A stretch of DNA of 64,000 nucleotides from JALYOC01 sp036675345. Its GTDB lineage: Bacteria > Myxococcota > Myxococcia > Myxococcales > Myxococcaceae. The notes under the pieces were generated by a model, which was not told where the DNA came from, searched no databases, and was given only the letters and a program-made list of their open reading frames with translations. Shown in pieces: positions 1-7,439 of the stretch. A program made the position numbers and the translations under genes. Positions within the stretch are counted from its first letter, which is position 1; each line of letters opens with the position of its first letter. The stretch covers positions 310,001 to 374,000 of the forward strand of contig JAKFFE010000022.1 in the NCBI GenBank assembly GCA_036675345.1. The letters run 5' to 3'.

Positions 1-219
1 CTCAACGAAGGGCCGGTGCTCGCCTACCGGCGGGAGCACGAGAACAAGGGCTTCCTGGTCGCGCTGAACCTCTCGCGCGACTTCGCCTCCCTGGAGCTTC
101 CCCATGGCTGGCGCGCGCTGGAGCCGGTGCTCTCCACGCTGGGCGCGGTCACTTCCGGGGAGGTCCGCGGAACCCTCCGGCTGCGCCCCGACGAGGGGTT
201 GATCCTCCGCCGGGCTTGA
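1..219 (+). CDS. GH13 alpha-amylase/alpha-glucosidase family protein, C-terminal fragment
   Basis: The reading frame is open from the first base and ends at a stop at 219, giving the last 72 residues of a protein whose start lies outside the window. The sequence VLAYRRE...GFLVALNLS followed by a beta-strand-rich tail (FASLELPHGW, LRPDEGLILRRA) resembles the C-terminal all-beta domain of GH13 amylases, alpha-glucosidases and trehalose-type enzymes. The catalytic barrel is not present, so substrate cannot be assigned. The family call is moderately sure; the exact enzyme is not. Confidence 0.6.
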   Translation, partial: LNEGPVLAYRREHENKGFLVALNLSRDFASLELPHGWRALEPVLSTLGAVTSGEVRGTLRLRPDEGLILRRA

Positions 220-264
220 GAAGGTGCCGAAGCAGATCCTCCTCTCGGTGCCGCAAGGCCAAGA

Positions 265-420
265 CCCCGGACGAAGTAGGCGCGCCGTGAGAGTTCGTCC
301 GGCCTGGCCGCGGAAACCCCGGACGAAGTAGGCGCGCCGTGAGAGTTCGTCCGGCCTGGCCGCGGAAACCCCGGACGAAGTAGGCGCGCCGTGAGAGTTC
401 GTCCGGCTTGGCCGCGGAAC
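265..420. repeat. Three tandem 52-bp palindromic repeats
   Basis: Three near-identical 52-bp units begin at 265, 317 and 369. Each carries a perfect 9-bp inverted repeat, CCGGACGAA and TTCGTCCGG, around an 18-nt centre that contains the 8-bp palindrome GGCGCGCC, so each unit can fold into a hairpin. The units then continue with a CTGGCCGCGGAAA-type linker. The array lies between the GH13 gene and tRNA-Leu. Function is unknown; it could be a REP-like element, a protein-binding array or stacked hairpins. Confidence 0.9.
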
Positions 421-455
421 CCCCCGGCTGGCGGTCACAATTTCTGCCATGGCCG

Positions 456-483
456 TTGAGCGCCGCCATCTTTGAGCTAGATC
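456..483 (+). promoter_or_regulatory. Candidate sigma-70 promoter of tRNA-Leu
   Basis: TTGAGC (456-461) and TAGATC (478-483) are separated by 16 bp. The expected start of transcription is a few bases before the mature tRNA at 494. Both hexamers match only partly, so this is a suggestion from position and spacing. Confidence 0.4.
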
Positions 484-493
484 CAGAGCGCAG

Positions 494-579
494 GCACGAG
501 TGGCGGAATCGGTATACGCAGCGGACTTAAAATCCGCGGCCTCGCAAGAGGCGTCCGGGTTCAAGTCCCGGCTCGTGCA
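494..579 (+). tRNA. tRNA-Leu (anticodon TAA)
   Basis: The 86-nt sequence folds as a class II tRNA. The acceptor stem pairs GCACGAG (494-500) with CTCGTGC (572-578), with discriminator A579. The anticodon loop CTTAAAA has anticodon TAA at 528-530. There is a long variable arm (CCTCGCAAGAGG region) and a T-loop GGTTCAAGTCC. The long variable arm and anticodon identify leucine, reading UUA (and UUG by wobble). CCA is not encoded. In so GC-rich a genome UUA codons are rare, so this is probably a low-demand tRNA. Confidence 0.96.
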
Positions 580-601
580 TTCGTAGAACGGGAGTGAGCG
601 G

Positions 602-1090
602 ATGGAACTCGATCAGACCTGTCTGGAGGCGGCCTCTTCGCTGCTGGACCGGTGCAAGGCGGCGAAGGTGAAGCTGGCCACTGCCGAGTCCTGTACCGGC
701 GGGCTGCTCTCCGCCTGTCTGACCGAGATCGCCGGCTCCTCGGCGGTGGTGGACCGGGGCTTCGTCACCTACTCCAACGAGGCGAAGACCCAGCTCCTGG
801 GCGTTCCCGCGGACCTGATCGCCGCTCACGGGGCGGTCAGCGAACCGGTGGCCCGGGCGATGGCGGAGGGCGCGTTGGCCCGCTCGGCCGCGCAGCGCTC
901 GGTGGCGATCACCGGGATCGCCGGGCCCAGCGGCGGCACTGCGGAGAAGCCGGTGGGGCTGGTCCACTTCGCGGTCGCTCGCACCGACGGTGCGACCCGC
1001 TCCGCCCACCGGGTCTTTCCCGGGGATCGCCGGACGGTCCGCTCCGCCTCGGTCGCCTTCGCGCTCCAATTGCTGGGCGAGACCCTGTAG
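602..1090 (+). CDS. pncC: CinA C-terminal-type nicotinamide-nucleotide amidase (PncC)
   Basis: This 162-residue protein consists of the stand-alone CinA C-terminal domain, the length typical of E. coli PncC (YgaD). The family deamidates nicotinamide mononucleotide to nicotinate mononucleotide in pyridine-nucleotide salvage, in the cytoplasm. The signature AESCTGG (about residues 27-33), holding the nucleophilic serine, and the glycine-rich TGIAGPSGG (about 100-108) are both present. The N-terminal MoCF-like half of full CinA is absent. The ATG follows a GGAGTGAGCG ribosome-binding region, 22 bases after tRNA-Leu. The next gene follows after 9 bases, suggesting cotranscription. Confidence 0.88.
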   Translation: MELDQTCLEAASSLLDRCKAAKVKLATAESCTGGLLSACLTEIAGSSAVVDRGFVTYSNEAKTQLLGVPADLIAAHGAVSEPVARAMAEGALARSAAQRSVAITGIAGPSGGTAEKPVGLVHFAVARTDGATRSAHRVFPGDRRTVRSASVAFALQLLGETL

Positions 1091-1099
1091 GAACGGCCC

Positions 1100-2071
1100 A
1101 TGTCGACGCTGCTTTTGACCCACCAGGACGTGGTCCGGCACCTGGATGCGCTGTTGTTGATGGGAGAGTTGAAGGAGGCGCTGAAGGCGGACTCGCACGG
1201 GCGACCGGTGGCGGCCCAGCGGGCGCGGTCGGTGCTCCACTCCCACGGGACCGCGGTGGCGATCTTCCCGGGCAGCATCGCCGGGGTCCCCGCCTACACG
1301 GTCAAGGTGCACTCCAAGTTCCCGCTTCAGACCCCGGCGATCCGCGGGGTGATCCACCTCTTCGACCTCAACACCGGCGAGCTGCTGGCGATCATGGACT
1401 CCCGGCAGATCACCGCGGTCCGCACCGGGGTGCTGGGCGCGATCGCCGCCAACACCCTGGCCCGGCCGGACGCCAAGCGGGTGGCGCTGATCGGCGCGGG
1501 CGCCCAGGCCTCGATGCAGGTCAAGTCGCTGCGGCTGGTCCGGTCGCTGGAGCACGTGCGGATCTACGACGTGGTCCAGGAGCGCTCGGCGGCGCTGGCG
1601 GCCAAGCTCCACACCTCCCTCTCCCTGCCGGTGCGGATGGCCCAGACCATCGAAGAGGCGGTGGCGGACGCGGACATCGTGATCTGCTCCACCTGGTCCC
1701 GCGAACCGCTGCTGGTCCCGGGCATGGTCCCCAAGGGTTGCCACGTCACCAGCCTGGGCGCGGATGAACCGGGCAAGCAGGAACTCTCCCGCGAGCTGAT
1801 CCTTCAGGGGTCCTTCTTCTGCGACGACCGGGCGCTGGCGCTCTCCTCGGGGGCGATCGGCACCGCCGGGCTGACCGAGGCGGCAATCAAGGCCGAGCTG
1901 GGCGAGGTGCTGGCCGGTTCGAAGCAGGGCCGCAATTCTCCCTCGGACATCACCCTGTTCTCGCCGGTGGGGCCGCCGATCGCGGATCTGGCCGCCGCCT
2001 GGTTGGCGTACCAGGCCGCGCTGGAGGACGAGCAGGTGCAGCGGATCAACTTCTCCGGAGCGTCGCTGTGA
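1100..2071 (+). CDS. Ornithine cyclodeaminase / mu-crystallin family NAD(P)-dependent enzyme
   Basis: The 323-residue protein matches the ornithine cyclodeaminase/mu-crystallin family in length and layout. An N-terminal substrate domain contains a VHSKFP...TPAIRG segment (around residues 74-90), and a Rossmann fold follows with VALIGAGAQA near residue 134. The family includes ornithine cyclodeaminase, alanine dehydrogenase and ketimine reductase, and these are not separable by motif alone. A cytoplasmic NAD(P)-dependent role in amino-acid metabolism is likely. The stop overlaps the GTG start of the following lipoprotein gene by four bases (GTGA), indicating translational coupling. Confidence 0.85.
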   Translation: MSTLLLTHQDVVRHLDALLLMGELKEALKADSHGRPVAAQRARSVLHSHGTAVAIFPGSIAGVPAYTVKVHSKFPLQTPAIRGVIHLFDLNTGELLAIMDSRQITAVRTGVLGAIAANTLARPDAKRVALIGAGAQASMQVKSLRLVRSLEHVRIYDVVQERSAALAAKLHTSLSLPVRMAQTIEEAVADADIVICSTWSREPLLVPGMVPKGCHVTSLGADEPGKQELSRELILQGSFFCDDRALALSSGAIGTAGLTEAAIKAELGEVLAGSKQGRNSPSDITLFSPVGPPIADLAAAWLAYQAALEDEQVQRINFSGASL

Positions 2072-2553
2072 GACGCCACTGGGCGTGGGTCCTGGCCCTG
2101 GGACTGCTGGCCTGTCAGCGCGAGTCCAAGCCCGCCTTGCCACCGCCGCTCTCCCCGGAGCTGGTCGAGCGCTACCTCGGCTATCGCGCCGCGATCAACG
2201 ACGGCCTGGAGCTGGATCTCCAGGTCTACCAACAGGGGCAGCTGGACGGCGGGTGGGACGCCTTGCGGAACCTGCTCCAGGAGCGGCAGACCCGGGAACT
2301 GCAGCGGCACCAGCTCTCCGCCGACGAGGCCCGCCAGCTCCAGCGGATGGTCCAGGAGACGGTGTTCGTCCGCCAGCCGTTCAAGGATCGCTCCGCGGAG
2401 CAGTCGGACCCCGCGGTGCGGGAGAGGCTGGAGCTGCCCCAGGCGCGGGCCCGGTATGGGGAGGCGATGGTGGACGCGCTGCTGGCCCGGGAGGAGCTGC
2501 TCTACCTGGAGGAGCAGCGCTCCCACTCGCTGTTGATGTCCGCCCGGCCCTGA
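2068..2553 (+). CDS. Predicted lipoprotein of unknown function
   Basis: The GTG start sits in a four-base overlap with the upstream cyclodeaminase-like gene. The N-terminus is a lipoprotein signal (MRRHWAWVLALGLLAC), so the mature 161-residue product should be lipidated on Cys16. After a proline-rich linker the remainder is strongly helical and rich in Gln, Arg, Leu and Glu (ELQRHQL, ARQLQRMVQ), suggesting a periplasmic helical bundle. No family was recognised. It ends one base before the stop of the convergent ATP-grasp gene. Confidence 0.75.
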   Translation: MRRHWAWVLALGLLACQRESKPALPPPLSPELVERYLGYRAAINDGLELDLQVYQQGQLDGGWDALRNLLQERQTRELQRHQLSADEARQLQRMVQETVFVRQPFKDRSAEQSDPAVRERLELPQARARYGEAMVDALLAREELLYLEEQRSHSLLMSARP

Positions 2554-2554
2554 C

Positions 2555-3436
2555 TCACCCCTCCACCCGCCGGGCGATGGCCTCCGCCAGCGCTCGGGCC
2601 AGGTGCGGGAAGGTCTGGAGGTACAGCGAGGGTTCGAAGGCCTCCAGCTCCATCAGCCGCATTGCCCCGTCCTCGGACCGGATCATGTCCACCCGCGCGT
2701 AGAGCAGTGACTCCACTGGGACCGACGCCAGCACCCGCTCGGCCAGGGCCCGCTGTTCCCCGGTGGGCTGGGTGGGAGTGATCCGGGCCCGGGCCGCTCC
2801 CGCCACCTGGGGCGCATCCAGGGGGAGGTCGAACACCGACTCCTTCTGCAGCCCCTGCTGGAACTGCCCGTCGATGTAGATCAGCGACTGCTCGCGGTTC
2901 CCGGAGACCTGGCTCTGGAACGGCTGCAGCAGCACGTCCACCTCCTCCAGCAGGGAGTCCAGGTGTTGCTGCGCCTCGGGGGCGGTCACGTCCGGATGGC
3001 GGCGGGTCCGGAAGCCGCCCGCGGCCACCGCCGGTTTGAGCACCACGTCCTCCCAGCCCCGCACTCCGGCCGCCTGGACCAGGGAGAGCGGGACCCCGCG
3101 GGTCAAAAGCAGGGTGGGCACCACCGGGACGCCCCGGGCCTCCAGCCCCAGCAGGTACCGCTTGTGCGAGTTCCAGCGGAGGAAGGCGGGTGGGTTCCAC
3201 AGCGAGGTCACCTCCTCCACCCGGTCCAGCCAGGCCAGGAACTCCGGGTAGCGGCGGAAGTAGTCCCAGGGCGAGCGGATGACTGCCAGGGCGTATTCCT
3301 CCCAGCGCACCTCCGGGTCGTCCCAGAAGACCACCTCTGCCTCCAGCCCCACCCGGGCCAGGGCGGCGGGGAGAGGAGCGTCCTGTTCGTCCAGCCCCCC
3401 CAGCAGCCGGCAGCTGACCAACGCGACCTTCGGCAT
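2555..3436 (-). CDS. ATP-grasp enzyme, glutathione-synthetase/DcsG-like
   Basis: The 293-residue protein has an ATP-grasp layout. There is an N-terminal pre-ATP-grasp fold (KVALVSC, AVIRSPWDYFRR), then NSHKRYLLGLE and GVPVVPT around residues 88-107, then the nucleotide-binding strands VVLKPAVAAGG (about 131-141), and C-terminal metal-binding positions ARVDMIR...LMELEAFEPSLY. The lysine in VVLKP and the acidic MELEAFEP fit Mg-ATP binding. Relatives ligate a carboxylate to an amine, as glutathione synthetase and the cycloserine enzyme DcsG do. The substrate cannot be read from the sequence. The gene is monocistronic and convergent with the preceding lipoprotein gene. Confidence 0.78.
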   Translation of the reverse strand: MPKVALVSCRLLGGLDEQDAPLPAALARVGLEAEVVFWDDPEVRWEEYALAVIRSPWDYFRRYPEFLAWLDRVEEVTSLWNPPAFLRWNSHKRYLLGLEARGVPVVPTLLLTRGVPLSLVQAAGVRGWEDVVLKPAVAAGGFRTRRHPDVTAPEAQQHLDSLLEEVDVLLQPFQSQVSGNREQSLIYIDGQFQQGLQKESVFDLPLDAPQVAGAARARITPTQPTGEQRALAERVLASVPVESLLYARVDMIRSEDGAMRLMELEAFEPSLYLQTFPHLARALAEAIARRVEG

Positions 3437-3533
3437 GACCTCTCCTCCCGCCTGGCTGGTCCGCAGCCGTGTTCAATTCGTCCGGAAACGAAGCCTTTCA
3501 CCGTCGGTTGCGAAGATGCCGCTTTCGGAGCGC

Positions 3534-3562
3534 TTGCGTCGGGGGCTTTTTCCCGCTAACTC
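3534..3562 (+). promoter_or_regulatory. Candidate promoter of tRNA-Arg
   Basis: TTGCGT (3534-3539) and TAACTC (3557-3562) are 17 bp apart and would start transcription about 8 bases before the mature tRNA at 3577. The match is partial but the spacing and position are right. Confidence 0.4.
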
Positions 3563-3576
3563 TCAGGCCGCCTTCT

Positions 3577-3650
<74 letters not shown>

Positions 3651-3660
3651 CTGGTTGAAG

Positions 3661-3711
3661 GGGTCGGAGTCGTTCGGTGGCTTACCGAACGGCTCCGACC
3701 CTTTCTCTTTT
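3661..3711 (+). terminator. Rho-independent terminator after tRNA-Arg
   Basis: GGGTCGGAG-T-CGTTCGGT pairs with ACCGAACG-G-CTCCGACCC over 18 positions (one G-T wobble) around a five-base loop, GGCTT. The T-rich run TTTCTCTTTT follows. This is the clearest intrinsic terminator in the window and should end the tRNA-Arg transcript. Confidence 0.9.
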
Positions 3712-3750
3712 CGGGGTTCCGGACCCGCCCGTCGCCATGTTGGACCCAGG

Positions 3751-5787
3751 ATGAGCCGGCTGCGGACCTTCATCGAGTACCAGCGGGCCAGCGACCCCGA
3801 CTTCGGCCGCCTGCGGCTCGCGACGCGCAGCACCCTGGCGACGCTGGTCTCGGCACAGCTGGCCGCCTGGCTGGCGCCGGTCCTGGGGCCGGCCGCGGTG
3901 TTCGCGGCGCCTTCGCTGACCCTGCTGGCAAGCTTCGGCGTCTCCGACCCCACGCCCCGGGAGCAGCGGCTCACCTACCTGTGGCTGCCCGTCCCGGCGC
4001 TGCTGTCGCTGGCGCTGGGCACCTGGGGGGCCGCCCATGGCGGGTGGGGGCTGGCCCTGTTCGTGGGGGTGATCTTCGTCTCGGTCCTCCTCCAGCGGCT
4101 CGGTCCCCGGGGGACCGCGCTGGGACTGATGGCCTTCAACGCCCACTTCACGGCGCTGTTCTTCCACGTCCCCCTGGCGGAGCTCCCCGGCCTGTCCGGC
4201 GCCGCGGTGCTGGGACTGGGGGTGGCCTTCGCCGCCCGCTTCCTGGTCCTGCCGGATCGCCCGCACCGCGCGGCCCGCTCCGCGCTGCGCGCCTTTCCCT
4301 CCGCGGTCTCCCTGCTGTTGCGGGCGATGGCGCGCGCGCTGCGCCAGCACCCGCCTGCCCACCGCGCTCCGCCGGTCCGGCATTGGGTGGCGCGGATCAA
4401 CGAGGCGGCGCTGGCGATCGAGGATCTGCTCGCCCAGACCGCCGGGCCCGGCGTTCGCTCCGACCTTGCGCAGCGGGTGTTCGAGCTGGAGATCACCGCC
4501 GGCCGGGTGGTCTCCGGGATCCGGGACCTGACCTCCGAACCGGAGCTGAGCGAACCGATGCAGGCGCACGTCCGGTCCGCGCTGCTGCTGGCCCGGGCCG
4601 CGGTGCAGGGGGACGCGGCGGCCGCCGCCGCCTGCCAGCGGGCGATGGCCTCCGCGGTGGCGCTGTCCTCCTCCCCCCGACTCTCCCTGTTCCTGGGCCG
4701 GCTCTCCCTGGCCCTGGAGGAGCTGACCGCCTCCGGCTCGCTGGAGGCGGTGGCTCCCCAGGGCTCGTCGCTGGCCGCTACCCCCGAACCGATGGTGGTG
4801 GCCGCGCCGGCGGGGCTGCACCCCAACACCCGCCTGGCGATCCAGGCCGCGTTGGCCAGCGCGATCGCCCTCTGGGTGGGGCGGTGGATCTCCGAGGATC
4901 GCTGGTTCTGGGCGGTGCTCACCGCCTACCTGGTGATCGCCCCCGCCAGCACCCGGGGGGAGATCATGGTCCGCGCCTGGCGCCGCTCCCTGGGAACGGT
5001 GCTGGGGGTGGCGGTGGGGATGGGCGTGGCCACCCTGGCCCACGGGCTGCGCGGTGCGGAGCTGGTGCTGCTGTTCTCCTTCGTCTTTCTCGGGGTGCTG
5101 TCGCTGAAGGTCTCCTACACCCGGGTGGTGGTGTGGTTCACCGCGCTGTTGGCGGTCCTGCTCACCCTCTCTGGCCAGTACACCCCGGAGCTGTTGTTCG
5201 TCCGGCTGTTCGAGACCCTGGCCGGCGCGGCGGTGGGGGCGGTGACCTCGGCGTTGGTGTTGCCCTCCCGCACCCGGACCCGGATGCGAGAGGTGGCCGA
5301 GGAGTTCGCCGAGGCGCTGATCCGGTCGCTGACCCTGCTGGCGGACGCGGCTCGCCAGGGCCACTCGCCGCCGTTCGGGAGCACCCGGGAGCTGGACCGC
5401 GCCTTGAAGCTGGTCCGGGTCTCCGCCGAGCCGCTGCGACGGGGGCGGTGGCGGGTGGCCCGGGACACCCTGGCCCTGCTGCACGGGGCCGCGGGGCTGA
5501 CCTTCTACGTTCGCCAGCTCTCCTCCCCGGGGGCCCTGGCGGTCGGGGTCCCCACCCGCCCGGTACTGGCCCAGGCGCTGGAGGCGCTGCGGCACAACGC
5601 CCAGCTGTTGCTGGAGTACCTGCGGACGGAGAAGCGGGAGGGGGCGCTCCAGTCACCGCAGCTGAGGTCGCTTCAGGAGACGACCGCCGAGCCCGCCGCC
5701 GCCCTGGCCGCGCTGTGGATCGACCGGCTGGCCCAGAACCTGGACCAACTGGATCGGACCCTGGTGGGGCGCAAAACCGCCGACTAG
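3751..5787 (+). CDS. FUSC family inner-membrane transporter
   Basis: Start chosen at ATG 3751 (MSRLRTFIEYQRA), giving 678 residues; the longer open frame would run back through tRNA-Arg and its terminator. The layout fits the FUSC/aromatic acid exporter family (AaeB, YccS). A first cluster of membrane segments (roughly residues 25-165) is followed by a helical cytoplasmic region, a second cluster (roughly 350-490) and a helical C-terminal region. Relatives export aromatic or fusaric acids, often with a periplasmic adaptor, but no adaptor gene is adjacent here. The stop shares the tetranucleotide CTAG (5784-5787) with the convergent DUF2652 gene. Confidence 0.85.
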   Translation: MSRLRTFIEYQRASDPDFGRLRLATRSTLATLVSAQLAAWLAPVLGPAAVFAAPSLTLLASFGVSDPTPREQRLTYLWLPVPALLSLALGTWGAAHGGWGLALFVGVIFVSVLLQRLGPRGTALGLMAFNAHFTALFFHVPLAELPGLSGAAVLGLGVAFAARFLVLPDRPHRAARSALRAFPSAVSLLLRAMARALRQHPPAHRAPPVRHWVARINEAALAIEDLLAQTAGPGVRSDLAQRVFELEITAGRVVSGIRDLTSEPELSEPMQAHVRSALLLARAAVQGDAAAAAACQRAMASAVALSSSPRLSLFLGRLSLALEELTASGSLEAVAPQGSSLAATPEPMVVAAPAGLHPNTRLAIQAALASAIALWVGRWISEDRWFWAVLTAYLVIAPASTRGEIMVRAWRRSLGTVLGVAVGMGVATLAHGLRGAELVLLFSFVFLGVLSLKVSYTRVVVWFTALLAVLLTLSGQYTPELLFVRLFETLAGAAVGAVTSALVLPSRTRTRMREVAEEFAEALIRSLTLLADAARQGHSPPFGSTRELDRALKLVRVSAEPLRRGRWRVARDTLALLHGAAGLTFYVRQLSSPGALAVGVPTRPVLAQALEALRHNAQLLLEYLRTEKREGALQSPQLRSLQETTAEPAAALAALWIDRLAQNLDQLDRTLVGRKTAD

Positions 5788-6500
5788 ACGTGGCGGTGGG
5801 GTGGCTGGCCCACCTTGGGGTCGCTGAGGCGCAGCACCGCGGGGAGGGCCCGGCAGGTGCGGGTCAAGGTGGCCACCCACTGCCGCACCCGGGAGGGCTG
5901 GAGCGCCGGCAGCACCGGCGGAGGCAACTGGGTGAAGTCCAGGTAGTGGGTGGTGACCTGGCCGAAGCCCTCGAAGGACTGCTCCAGGGAGCGGATCGCG
6001 CCCCGCACCTCGTCGTTGAGGTGGGGGAGGACCGAGTCGGTCATCAGCACGTACTCCGAGGAGGGGACCTCGTTCTTCAGCATCCGGTGGACCAGGATCA
6101 CGTCCGGACCGGCCAGCTCCCGGTAGCGCTTGACCTTCTGCATCGCGAACTCGCCATGGTGGGCGGCGAACTTCAGCTTCAGCTCCCCGATCGCCGAGCA
6201 GGGTTCGCAGGTGCAGATGTTGTCCGCCAGCAGCCGCTGCTGCTTGACCAGGAAGGCCTGGCGGATCTGGAAGATCTGCTTCTGCACCCGGTCCGAGGCG
6301 GCGGCGGTGTCGCTCTCCACCGCGTACAGGAAGGCGGCGTCTCCCTCCAGCTTGGCCACCTTGAACATCGGCCGCGCCCCGTCGATCACCGCGGTCAGCA
6401 GATCGGCGATCGTCTGCTGCGCATGGGAGAGCGCGAAGCGGTGGGCGTTCATGAACCGGGTGTAGCCACCGATGTCGGCGATCACGAGGTGGGCGCGCAT
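5784..6500 (-). CDS. DUF2652 protein, nucleotide-cyclase-like fold
   Basis: The 238-residue protein begins LVIADIGGYTRFM, followed by VAKLEGDAAFLYA near residue 50. These match DUF2652 and resemble the core of class III nucleotide cyclases (the D-I-x-G-[YF]-[ST] and L-x-G-D-[AG] motifs). Cyclase-type second metal and substrate residues are not evident, so catalytic activity is uncertain. A cysteine group (NICTCEPCSAIG) lies near residue 96. It is probably cytoplasmic. It ends in the shared CTAG with the FUSC gene and is six bases downstream of the beta-helix lipoprotein gene, so the two may be cotranscribed. Confidence 0.75.
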   Translation of the reverse strand: MRAHLVIADIGGYTRFMNAHRFALSHAQQTIADLLTAVIDGARPMFKVAKLEGDAAFLYAVESDTAAASDRVQKQIFQIRQAFLVKQQRLLADNICTCEPCSAIGELKLKFAAHHGEFAMQKVKRYRELAGPDVILVHRMLKNEVPSSEYVLMTDSVLPHLNDEVRGAIRSLEQSFEGFGQVTTHYLDFTQLPPPVLPALQPSRVRQWVATLTRTCRALPAVLRLSDPKVGQPPHRHV

Positions 6501-6505
6501 CTGGC

Positions 6506-7324
6506 CTAGCAGCCTCCGTCCAGGGAAAGGGGAGGGAGCCCGGCGTTCTCCAGCACCACGAGGTTGCCGCCGCTGATCGCGGTGGTCCCACAGAGCCGGT
6601 TGTGGAGCAGCACGTTGTCGCTTCCGGTGACCGTGGTGTCCCCCTCCACCTGGCTGAAGGTCAGGGCAAAGCCACTGCCGTCCACCAGCAGATCGCCGGT
6701 GATCCGTGCACCCCGGATCCGGTTGCCGCTGCCGTTGACCTCCACGTTCCCGTCCAGGGTCACCCGGCCTCCGCTGGCCCCTTCTCCGAACAGGGTCACG
6801 TTGCTGCCGTTGAAGATCAGGTTCCCCTGGTAGGTGCCGCCGCGGACCAGGACGATCCGGTTGCTGCCGTTGAGCGCCGCGTTCACCTCGGTGACCGACA
6901 TCCCGGCATCCAGCTCCACCACCTCGGTGCCCCGGAAGTCGTAGCGGACGTCCACCATCGGCTGGAGGGTCGCTGCATGGCTGGCCACGGCCAGCTCGCG
7001 CAGTTCGCCCTCCACCAGGGTCAGGGACAGGCTTCCCCGATCGATCTCCAGCGCGCTGACCCCGCCATCCAGGTCCCCGAACACCGCGATCCCCGAAGGG
7101 CCGGTGAGGAAGTCCTCGGTGCCCAGGGTGACCGGTACCCCGGAGCTCTCCCCACCCGGTGCGGGCACGGAGGCGGAGTTGAGATCATTGATCCGCGGAT
7201 TGACCACCACCACCAGCGCGGTCTCTCCCAGATCCACATTGGTGGGATCCGGGACCTGCCCACACTGACAGCCGGTCATTCCCGCGGACGCTGCCAGCAA
7301 CCCGACCACGAAGCGCTTCCACAT
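6506..7324 (-). CDS. Predicted lipoprotein with right-handed beta-helix repeats
   Basis: This 272-residue protein has a signal peptide ending in a lipobox-like GMTGC, so the product is probably lipidated and exported. From about residue 125 onward short strand-turn repeats (NRIVLVRGGTYQGNL, NVTLFGEGA, GRVTLDGNVEVNGSG, NRIRGARITGDLLVDGSG) have the spacing of parallel beta-helix pectate-lyase-like folds. No catalytic residues could be identified, so binding or structural roles are as likely as enzyme activity. It lies immediately upstream of the DUF2652 gene and divergent from the spermidine-synthase-like gene. Confidence 0.7.
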   Translation of the reverse strand: MWKRFVVGLLAASAGMTGCQCGQVPDPTNVDLGETALVVVVNPRINDLNSASVPAPGGESSGVPVTLGTEDFLTGPSGIAVFGDLDGGVSALEIDRGSLSLTLVEGELRELAVASHAATLQPMVDVRYDFRGTEVVELDAGMSVTEVNAALNGSNRIVLVRGGTYQGNLIFNGSNVTLFGEGASGGRVTLDGNVEVNGSGNRIRGARITGDLLVDGSGFALTFSQVEGDTTVTGSDNVLLHNRLCGTTAISGGNLVVLENAGLPPLSLDGGC

Positions 7325-7439
7325 CGCACACCTACCTTGAGCCGGCCCGACTCCCCCCAGACTACCCGCTTCCGGGGGGCCTGGCCCAGGGCGCCCAGGT
7401 CACGAATCCGGCACAGGTCTCCCTCCGGTTCGTGCTCCA

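Noticed and set aside
265..420. CRISPR array
   Set aside because: The 52-bp units are contiguous near-identical repeats without unique spacers, and no cas genes are nearby.
527..2143. 538-residue minus-strand open frame over tRNA-Leu, pncC and the cyclodeaminase-like gene
   Set aside because: It is antisense to recognisable proteins, crosses a tRNA, and its composition (Arg, Gly, Pro, His rich) is the usual shadow of GC-rich coding sequence.
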